Assembly: GCA_964629735.1 (NCBI GenBank)
Contig: CAZVQX010000008.1
Coordinates: 1 to 30,263, forward strand
Origin: CAZVQX01 sp964629735
Lineage (GTDB): Bacteria; Bacillota_I; Bacilli_A; RF39; UBA660
DNA length: 30,263 nucleotides
Direction: 5' to 3'
Of the stretch, positions 15,196 through 21,107 are shown piece after piece. Every line of letters starts with the position of its first letter. Within the stretch, counting starts at the first letter, position 1. The notes below the pieces were generated by a model that worked only from the letters and a program-made list of their open reading frames with translations, made no database searches and had not been told where the DNA came from. The position numbers and the translations under genes are program-made.

Positions 15196-16510
15196 CAAAT
15201 TAAATTATTTAATTAGTGTTAGTTTAAAGCGTAAGGTCAAAACTAAATGGTTTTTAATTGTTAATATTTTATTAGCAATAATTATTACTGGTGTAATGAA
15301 TATTGATTCTATTATTACTTTCTTTGGTGGTGATTTTAATAATATTCAAAAAATATATGTTATTTCGGATAATGAACGAGCTTTTAATTATTTTGAGGAA
15401 CAAGTTAAAAATTTTGATGTAAATATAGAAAATAAAAAAGAAGAATCATCATATGAGATTATATTATATGATAAAGATGTTAAACAAGCTAAAGAGTTAA
15501 TAAAAGATGATAAAAAAGTATGGATTTTAGTTTTAGAAGAAGATCCAATTACAACATTAAAAGCCACTTTAATAACTGATGCATATATCGATACGATGAG
15601 TTATCAAAAAATTCAAAATTTTATTAATCAAACAAAAACAGTATTAGCGATAGAAAATTCAGAAATACCCGCAGATAAATTATTAAGTATTTATTCGCCA
15701 ATTGAACTACAACGTGAATATTTAGATAAAGATAAACAAAGTAAAGATGAAATGATGACAACAATCATGACGTCAGTCTTCCCAGTATTTATTTTTCCGT
15801 TTTTTATGTTAATAATAATCTTAGTTCAAATGATTGGTGCTGAGGTTAATGATGAAAAAACAACTAGAGGTATGGAAATAATTATTTCCAACGTTTCACC
15901 TAAAACCCATTTTTTCGCAAAAGTAATATCGGGTAATCTATTTGTATTACTCCAAGCAGTTTTGTTTTTAACCTATGGTGGAATAGGATTATTATTAAGA
16001 AAAATTATTGGTGGTCCTAGTTTAGCATCAAGTTTTGGTTTTGATGTTGTTGCAATTTTAAAACAAGCATTAGGTACTAATATTGCACAACAAATGATTT
16101 ATATTATTCCGATAACTGTTATATTAATGATTTTAACATTTTTATCTTATTCATTGTTAGCTGGTATTTTAGCTTCAATGACAACGAATACAGAAGATTT
16201 TCAACAAATTCAAACACCCATTATGTTAGTTTTATTATTGGGTTATTATTTAGCAATGTTTGCTGGTATGTTTGAAGGTTCAATTTTTATAAGAGTTATT
16301 TCATATTTACCACTAATATCAGGTATATTATCACCATCATTGCTTATAATTGGGCAAATTGGTATAATAGATACATTAATAGCAATTGCAATGTCTATTA
16401 TATTTAATTGGTTATTAATTAAATATGGATTAAAAGTTTATAAAGTGGGAATTTTAAATTATTCTTCAGAAGGTTTATGGAAAAAAATGTTTCAAGCTTT
16501 AAGAAATTAA
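15188..16510 (+). CDS. ABC-2 type permease (NatB-like)
   Basis: The protein is 440 aa from the ATG at 15188, which has AGGTGA 5 nt upstream. A GTG at 15179 is in frame but is itself part of that Shine-Dalgarno. One N-terminal membrane helix (about 17-36) is followed by a large extracytoplasmic domain (about 40-190). Five or six further helices follow in the C-terminal half, starting with VFPVFIFPFFMLIIILVQ. The cytoplasmic loop EVNDEKTTRGMEIIISNVSP is the conserved ABC-2 coupling region. It is co-transcribed with the upstream ATPase, and the two would form the complete exporter. Confidence 0.9.
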   Translation: MSSKLNYLISVSLKRKVKTKWFLIVNILLAIIITGVMNIDSIITFFGGDFNNIQKIYVISDNERAFNYFEEQVKNFDVNIENKKEESSYEIILYDKDVKQAKELIKDDKKVWILVLEEDPITTLKATLITDAYIDTMSYQKIQNFINQTKTVLAIENSEIPADKLLSIYSPIELQREYLDKDKQSKDEMMTTIMTSVFPVFIFPFFMLIIILVQMIGAEVNDEKTTRGMEIIISNVSPKTHFFAKVISGNLFVLLQAVLFLTYGGIGLLLRKIIGGPSLASSFGFDVVAILKQALGTNIAQQMIYIIPITVILMILTFLSYSLLAGILASMTTNTEDFQQIQTPIMLVLLLGYYLAMFAGMFEGSIFIRVISYLPLISGILSPSLLIIGQIGIIDTLIAIAMSIIFNWLLIKYGLKVYKVGILNYSSEGLWKKMFQALRN

Positions 16511-16536
16511 AATATTAATGAAAATGTGGGGGTATT

Positions 16537-17475
16537 ATGGAAGTATTAAGTAAAAGAGATTTAGATAATTTGGAGAGAATTTTACAATTATCAAATTCAA
16601 TTGGGAAGTTATATGATAATTTGTCAGAACTTGAAAAAAAAGGGCATAAGAACAGCCCAATCTATCAAAAAAATTTAGAATATTTAAAAATTGCTATTGA
16701 AGTAGAGGACGGTATATATCCACGAATATTAAATGATCACAAAATGTTAAAAAATATTTCAACATACTTAGATGAACATTATAAATTATCAGATTGTGAT
16801 CCTTATTTTGATTATTTATGTTTAAATCGTGAAGAAAAATCGGCATTAAGAATTAGGGAAACGATATATAATCGTTTAGGTAGTAGTTTATCTAATTATA
16901 GTGTTGAATATGAAGAGGATATTAATACTGCTGCTTATTTATATGATTTAGTTAGTGCGTTAAATAAAGATATATTATTTAATTTTTTACTAAATAATGA
17001 TCGCGAAGCATCATCTAGTATTGCTAATGATGATTTAAAAGATAGAAATGATTTATTGATTGATTTTAAATATAACGTTTCATATGTTAATAAAAATTTG
17101 GAAAAAGATTTTATAAATAAACGTTTTATTGTTGAACAATTAAATGATTTAGATCCGAGAGTAAATGCTGTGGATTTAAAACTTTCTTATCGCGAATATA
17201 AGCTAGAGCGAGATTATTATTTAATGGAATTATTATATGAAAAAATAGGTAATTATGATATTTTTAATGAGTTTGATTTATTAATAAGTTTTAATGCTAA
17301 AAAAAGAGAATTAATTTATAATTATATTGTATCTAGTATTGATATGCTTGGTAATAAGTCGATTATTGAATTAAATAAGTTTTTAGAAGAAATTGAATAT
17401 GAAGAGTTTTTAAAAATAACAAATAAAAAATTAAACTCAAGAGGAAAGGTATATACAAAAAAAAGAAAAAATTAG
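16537..17475 (+). CDS. Conserved-looking hypothetical protein, mostly helical
   Basis: This 312-aa protein of unrecognised family is rich in Asn, Asp, Glu, Leu and Tyr, has a predicted all-helical character, and has no signal peptide or membrane segment. The C-terminus is strongly basic (KKLNSRGKVYTKKRKN). It starts 26 nt after the ABC permease with a GGGGG Shine-Dalgarno and no promoter of its own, so it belongs to the exporter operon. A regulatory or scaffolding role in the cytoplasm is possible but unsupported. Confidence 0.75.
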   Translation: MEVLSKRDLDNLERILQLSNSIGKLYDNLSELEKKGHKNSPIYQKNLEYLKIAIEVEDGIYPRILNDHKMLKNISTYLDEHYKLSDCDPYFDYLCLNREEKSALRIRETIYNRLGSSLSNYSVEYEEDINTAAYLYDLVSALNKDILFNFLLNNDREASSSIANDDLKDRNDLLIDFKYNVSYVNKNLEKDFINKRFIVEQLNDLDPRVNAVDLKLSYREYKLERDYYLMELLYEKIGNYDIFNEFDLLISFNAKKRELIYNYIVSSIDMLGNKSIIELNKFLEEIEYEEFLKITNKKLNSRGKVYTKKRKN

Positions 17476-17497
17476 ATTGAAATATATCTTTTTTTTT
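17469..17497 (+). terminator. Possible weak terminator after the ABC operon
   Basis: An A-rich segment with a short AGAT/ATCT stem is followed by a 10-nt T run. The stem is weak, so terminator strength is doubtful. Confidence 0.4.
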
Positions 17498-17505
17498 GTT
17501 ATAAT
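17477..17505 (+). promoter_or_regulatory. Promoter of the DUF3048 gene
   Basis: -35 TTGAAA begins 2 nt after the preceding stop codon (17477-17482). A 17-bp spacer containing a T run is followed by extended -10 TG-T-TATAAT (17500-17505). Predicted 5' UTR is about 17 nt. Confidence 0.8.
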
Positions 17506-17528
17506 TTTAACCAGGAAGAAGTGTCGAA

Positions 17529-18527
17529 ATGAAAAAGTTAGCAGTTTTTTTAATTTGTGCAATAATGTTATATGGCGGTTTTAAATTAATTAAACCCGCA
17601 CCTAATAAAGAAGGAATTATAGATAAAATAAAACCAACGGTTTTAAAATTAAAGATTATAGATGAGAAATCAAAAAATCGTCCTATTGCTGTTATGTATG
17701 ATAATCATAATAATGCACTGCCACACTCTGGATTACAAGATGCATATATTGTTTATGAAATGGTTGCAGAGGGCGGTATAACACGTTTAATGGCATTATT
17801 TAGAGATGAAAATACAGATAAGCCAATTGGACCGATTAGAAGTGTTCGCCATTATTTTCTTGATTATGTAATGGAAAATGATGCGATTTTTGTACACCAC
17901 GGTTGGAGCGAACCAGCGAGGTTTGATATAAATAAATATAAAATTAATAATATTAATGGTTTATATGATTCGGTCTTTTGGCGAGATAAGAGCAGTTTTG
18001 CTCCACACAACTCTTTTACTAATTTAAATAAAGTAATAGAACTTGCTAATAAAAGAGAATATACAAGAGATATTAATAGTGATATTCTTTTTAATTATAG
18101 TGCAAAAGAAATAAATTTAGATAAAAATGATAACTCAGTTGCTGCAAATAATGTTTCAATCCGTTATTCTAATTATATGACTTCATCATACGAGTATGAT
18201 GATTTAAAAAAGGTTTATAATCGAATTAGACAAGGCGAACCGCATATTGATCGTCAAACAAAAGAGCAATATACTGTTAAAAATATAATTGTTGTTAAAG
18301 TTAATAATTATAGTATTGATAATTATGGTCGCCAAGAATTAGAAAATACAGGACAAGGCGATGGATATTATATAACCAATGGTTATGCAGTGCCTATTAA
18401 ATGGTATAAGGAAAATCGTTTTTTGAAAACAATCTATAAAACATTAGATGGTAAAGAAATTATTTTAAATGATGGTAACACATTTATTCAAATTCAACCA
18501 ATAAATGAAAAATTAATTATTGAATAA
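17529..18527 (+). CDS. DUF3048 (YerB-like) secreted/membrane-anchored protein
   Basis: The protein is 332 aa. An N-terminal hydrophobic segment (LAVFLICAIMLYGGFKLI, about 4-21) has no lipobox Cys at the expected place, unlike many YerB lipoproteins, so it is probably an uncleaved anchor or a plain signal. The DUF3048 signature is clear: RPIAVMYDNH, LQDAYIVYEMVAEGGITRLMALF, GPIRSVRHYFLDYV and FVHHGWS. Conserved Asn/His/Arg/Asp residues cluster as in an enzyme active site, but no biochemical role has been established for the family as far as I know. Location is outside the membrane. Confidence 0.9.
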   Translation: MKKLAVFLICAIMLYGGFKLIKPAPNKEGIIDKIKPTVLKLKIIDEKSKNRPIAVMYDNHNNALPHSGLQDAYIVYEMVAEGGITRLMALFRDENTDKPIGPIRSVRHYFLDYVMENDAIFVHHGWSEPARFDINKYKINNINGLYDSVFWRDKSSFAPHNSFTNLNKVIELANKREYTRDINSDILFNYSAKEINLDKNDNSVAANNVSIRYSNYMTSSYEYDDLKKVYNRIRQGEPHIDRQTKEQYTVKNIIVVKVNNYSIDNYGRQELENTGQGDGYYITNGYAVPIKWYKENRFLKTIYKTLDGKEIILNDGNTFIQIQPINEKLIIE

Positions 18528-18559
18528 TAAACTTTAATAATTATAAAAAATTAAATTTA

Positions 18560-18568
18560 TGATATAAT
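18560..18568 (+). promoter_or_regulatory. Extended -10 promoter of the HD-hydrolase / tRNA-Arg unit
   Basis: TG-A-TATAAT (TATAAT 18563-18568) with no clear -35. Predicted 5' UTR is about 16 nt, with AAGGAG before the start. Confidence 0.6.
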
Positions 18569-18590
18569 ATATTGAGTGAGAAGGAGTAAA

Positions 18591-19097
18591 ATGATGAATA
18601 TAGAAATTAAGGACAGTGAATACTGTAGTATAATTGATGATATATTAGAAGATGAATTTTTTAATAAATTAAAAGAAATCGAACATCATGGGGTTAGTCG
18701 TTTTGATCATTCGTTAAAGGTTTCTTATTATTCATATAAAGTTTCTAAGTTGTTAGGATTAGATTACGAAAAAACAGCAAGAGCCGGATTGCTTCATGAT
18801 TTTTTTCTAAGTGATGAAGATCGTAGTTTATCAGATAGATTTATTTCAACTTTTAATCATTCTAAAAAGGCTGTTTTTAATGCTACCGAACATTTTAATG
18901 TTTGTGATAAAGAAGTTGATATAATAAAAAGTCATATGTTTCCAGCTAGTTTAAGTATCCCTAAATATGCAGAGAGTTGGATTGTCAATCTAACAGATAA
19001 ATACGTAGCTATGAATGAATTTTCCGAAAAATTTGGTTATCGTCTATCATATGCAACTAATTTAATGTTGTTAGTATTTATTAATTATATTAGATAG
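18591..19097 (+). CDS. HD-domain metal-dependent phosphohydrolase
   Basis: The protein is 168 aa from the ATG at 18591; the next codon is also ATG (18594) and has slightly better Shine-Dalgarno spacing. A GTG at 18576 precedes the AAGGAG and is rejected. The HD metal motif is H40 (RFDHSLKVS), H69-D70 (GLLHDFF) and a later HS/SH pair (FNHSKK, IKSHMFP). The family hydrolyses phosphomonoesters or cyclic/nucleotide substrates; the substrate is unknown here. No membrane segment is present. The tRNA-Arg gene begins 15 nt after the stop without space for its own promoter. Confidence 0.85.
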   Translation: MMNIEIKDSEYCSIIDDILEDEFFNKLKEIEHHGVSRFDHSLKVSYYSYKVSKLLGLDYEKTARAGLLHDFFLSDEDRSLSDRFISTFNHSKKAVFNATEHFNVCDKEVDIIKSHMFPASLSIPKYAESWIVNLTDKYVAMNEFSEKFGYRLSYATNLMLLVFINYIR

Positions 19098-19110
19098 GTT
19101 TATCTAATAT
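19087..19110 (+). other. Perfect hairpin between the HD gene and tRNA-Arg
   Basis: ATATTAGATA / TATCTAATAT (10 bp) with a GGTT loop spans the HD stop codon and ends 2 nt before tRNA-Arg. It lacks a T-tract, so it is more likely an RNA-processing or mRNA 3'-end stabilising element than a terminator. Confidence 0.55.
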
Positions 19111-19112
19111 AT

Positions 19113-19189
19113 GTCCACGTAGCTCAGCAGGATAGAGCAATCCCCTCCTAAGGGATAGGCCGTTGGTTCGACTCCAATCGTGGACGCCA
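19113..19189 (+). tRNA. tRNA-Arg (CCT)
   Basis: 77 nt with encoded CCA. Acceptor GTCCACG/CGTGGAC is perfect. Stem ATCCC/GGGAT with loop CTCCTAA gives CCT (AGG codon). It is probably co-transcribed with the HD gene. Confidence 0.98.
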
Positions 19190-19200
19190 TTTAGAAGTTA

Positions 19201-19226
19201 AAGCCCCTTATAAAAAAGGGGTTTTT
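19201..19226 (+). terminator. Terminator after tRNA-Arg
   Basis: AAGCCCCTT / AAGGGGTTT (9 bp, one G-T pair) followed by Ts. Confidence 0.9.
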
Positions 19227-19234
19227 ATTAACTC

Positions 19235-19263
19235 TTGAATGATTTATTGTTTTTTGTTAAAAT
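19235..19263 (+). promoter_or_regulatory. Promoter of the SGNH hydrolase gene
   Basis: -35 TTGAAT, 17-bp T-rich spacer, extended -10 TG-T-TAAAAT (19258-19263). It starts 8 nt after the tRNA-Arg terminator. Predicted 5' UTR is about 31 nt. Confidence 0.8.
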
Positions 19264-19300
19264 GATAATATTGTAAAGATATCTTATAGGGAGTGAAACA

Positions 19301-20008
19301 ATGAAGAAAGTACTATGTTTTGGTGATAGTCTAACCCAGGGTAAACCTGGAATAACATATGTAAAATATATGGACAGGAGTTATAATTGTAAAAATTACG
19401 GCTTAGGTGGTGATACCTTATTAGGGATGACTAGACGTTTGGAAAAAGTATCAAGGAGAAGGGATTTTAAAGATGTTACTGACATTGTTGTTGGAATAGG
19501 TGCTAATGACATAATTCAAAGTTTTTTAAATGATTATTCTTGGTTATGGAAAATAAGAGTAAAAACTTTAATAATGAGAGGGAGTATTTGCTCATCTAAT
19601 GGATCCGAATTTAAAGAAAATTATGAAAAATTAATTTTTTTATTAAAAAAAACAAATAAAAATGTAATTATATTTAGTATTCCTTATATTGAAACGAATG
19701 AGTCAATAATAAATGAACAAGTAATAATCTATAATAAAATAATTAAAGAATTATGTGAACTTAACAATATTCCGTTTGTTGATTATTGGTCTTGGCAAAT
19801 TGAAAATAAAGTTAATTCTAAAACTGGTGCTTTTATGTCTAAAAATCCATTATTAGTTGGTCTTGATACTTTGCTTACAACTTATTTACCATTTAATGAT
19901 TATATTAGTAAAAAACGTGGGTTAGTACTTACCGTTGATGGTTGTCATACAAATAAATTTGCTGCTAAAGGATTAGCAAATCTTATTGATAATGAAATTA
20001 GTAAATAG
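19301..20008 (+). CDS. SGNH/GDSL-family hydrolase (esterase/lipase-like)
   Basis: The protein is 235 aa. Block I GDSLTQG holds the nucleophile S10. Block II Gly is in NYGLGGDT, block III is GIGANDI, and block V is D213-x-x-H216 (VDGCHTN). This completes the Ser-Gly-Asn-His set. There is no signal peptide, so it should act in the cytoplasm. Family members remove acyl groups from lipids, sugars or peptidoglycan. It is 17 nt upstream of a papain-like/LRAT-like gene, so the two may process a common acylated substrate; this is inference. Confidence 0.9.
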   Translation: MKKVLCFGDSLTQGKPGITYVKYMDRSYNCKNYGLGGDTLLGMTRRLEKVSRRRDFKDVTDIVVGIGANDIIQSFLNDYSWLWKIRVKTLIMRGSICSSNGSEFKENYEKLIFLLKKTNKNVIIFSIPYIETNESIINEQVIIYNKIIKELCELNNIPFVDYWSWQIENKVNSKTGAFMSKNPLLVGLDTLLTTYLPFNDYISKKRGLVLTVDGCHTNKFAAKGLANLIDNEISK

Positions 20009-20025
20009 TTATTCATAGTTTTGAG

Positions 20026-20586
20026 GTGTATAGTATTAATATTTATTTAGTTTTTTCCCAAACTGGGACATGGCTTGCTAAACTTTTAAAAAACATTACC
20101 GGTGAGAAGTATGTCCATGTCTCCATTAGTTTAGATAATGATTTGAATAAAATGTATTCATTTGGAAGAATTAATCCTAATAATCCATTATCTGGCGGTT
20201 TTGTTCAAGAGGATTTAAGATCAGGGGTTTTCAAAAATAATAATAATTCAGAATGTAAAATTTATAAAATTAAAATAACTAAAGATCAATACGATAAATT
20301 AACTGAAGAAATAGATAAGTTTGTTAACTCAACTATTAAATATAAATATAATTTATTTGGTCTTATTACAGCTGCTTTAAATATCCGTTTTAAAAGAAAA
20401 AGGCATTATTTTTGTTCGCAATTTGTTTCGGAAATTTTGATAAGTGCTAATGTATTAAATAATGATCTTTTTCCCGAATTATTTAAACCACTAGATTTTG
20501 ATAATCAGCATCTAGAAAAAGAAGAAATTTTTAGAGGCTATGTTCGTGATTATCTTTCACTCCAGAATAATGGGCTAAAAAAATAA
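20026..20586 (+). CDS. Permuted papain-like (YiiX/LRAT-type) cysteine hydrolase, unusual start
   Basis: The protein is 186 aa if read from GTG 20026. The His comes first (YVHVSISL, H31) and the Cys later (HYFCSQFVSEIL, C130). That is the circularly permuted NlpC/P60-like order of YiiX/LRAT proteins, which act as thiol hydrolases or acyltransferases on lipids or cell-wall peptides. The conserved N-terminus (NIYLVFSQTGTWLAKLL, then YSFGR) is intact. The GTG lies inside GAGGTG, the only Shine-Dalgarno. An ATT at 20035, 6 nt downstream of it, is therefore a credible rare start (protein 183 aa). It is likely co-transcribed with the SGNH hydrolase. Confidence 0.75.
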   Translation: MYSINIYLVFSQTGTWLAKLLKNITGEKYVHVSISLDNDLNKMYSFGRINPNNPLSGGFVQEDLRSGVFKNNNNSECKIYKIKITKDQYDKLTEEIDKFVNSTIKYKYNLFGLITAALNIRFKRKRHYFCSQFVSEILISANVLNNDLFPELFKPLDFDNQHLEKEEIFRGYVRDYLSLQNNGLKK

Positions 20587-20794
20587 TTGTTTTTAAAGTT
20601 AAAAATTTGGCTCATCGTTTGAAAATTATATAGTACTAGAAAAAATCATACAATATAATAATAAGGTAATAACAACAATGATAAAGACAAATGCTACTAT
20701 TTGTTTTTTTCTTATTAATTGTTTTCTATTTCATTTATTCAAATTAATTTTTTCAATATATAACATGAAAAAAGAAAGTTTATTTAAAAAACAA
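20587..20794. other. Intergenic DNA with no supported gene
   Basis: AT-rich, with no terminator of quality after the preceding gene and no convincing promoter. A 65-codon open frame (20678-20875) lacks a good ribosome site and runs through the tRNA-Thr promoter, so it is not annotated. Confidence 0.6.
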
Positions 20795-20823
20795 TTGATA
20801 TACATATATCTTTTTTGTATAAT
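20795..20823 (+). promoter_or_regulatory. Promoter of tRNA-Thr
   Basis: -35 TTGATA, 17-bp spacer, -10 TATAAT (20818-20823). This leaves a 5' leader of about 67 nt before the tRNA. A second TATAAT at 20851 lacks a -35. Confidence 0.8.
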
Positions 20824-20896
20824 AGTATTATATAAAAGTTTTCGACGTATTATAATGGCTATTATGATGTCATAGTAATCCATTAATGTCAGACTT

Positions 20897-20970
20897 GCCG
20901 GTTTAGTTTAGTGGTAAAACAGATGCATGGTAAGCATCAGAGGACAGTTCAATTCTGTCATCCGGCACCA
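20897..20970 (+). tRNA. tRNA-Thr (GGT), with an acceptor-stem mismatch
   Basis: 74 nt with encoded CCA. The anticodon stem GATGC/GCATC with loop ATGGTAA gives GGT. Acceptor GCCGGTT/ATCCGGC pairs except T6-T67. The D arm (GTTT-AGTGGTA-AAAC) is short and resembles those of tRNA-Gly. T loop is TTCAATT. G1-C72, C2-G71 and discriminator A73 fit threonine identity. Confidence 0.9.
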
Positions 20971-20979
20971 TTGATAATA

Positions 20980-21003
20980 AACCTTATAATTAAGGTTTTT
21001 TTT
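20980..21003 (+). terminator. Terminator after tRNA-Thr
   Basis: AACCTTA / TAAGGTT with a TAAT loop and a T run. Its core matches the tRNA-Glu terminator at 13993. Confidence 0.8.
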
Positions 21004-21028
21004 ATAATTTATAAAATAGTATCTATTA

Positions 21029-21057
21029 TTGATTTTAGGTTGCAAAAAATATATAAT
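21029..21057 (+). promoter_or_regulatory. Promoter of the P-type ATPase gene
   Basis: -35 TTGATT, 17-bp spacer, -10 TATAAT (21052-21057). Predicted 5' UTR is about 44 nt. Confidence 0.75.
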
Positions 21058-21063
21058 GGAAAG

Positions 21064-21081
21064 TGACAATATTAATTGTTA
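21064..21081. repeat. Dyad at the start of the ATPase transcript
   Basis: TGACAAT-ATTA-ATTGTTA (one G-T pair as RNA) starts at about +1 of the predicted transcript, a possible repressor site or small hairpin. Confidence 0.35.
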
Positions 21082-21107
21082 ACATAAAAATAGAGTGGGG
21101 CTAAAAT

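Noticed and set aside
20678..20875. 65-codon open frame on + strand
   Set aside because: Poor ribosome site, low-complexity hydrophobic composition from AT-rich DNA, and it runs through the well-formed tRNA-Thr promoter.
20587..20896. Riboswitch or T-box upstream of tRNA-Thr
   Set aside because: No conserved motif or stable multi-stem fold was found, and the downstream gene is a tRNA.
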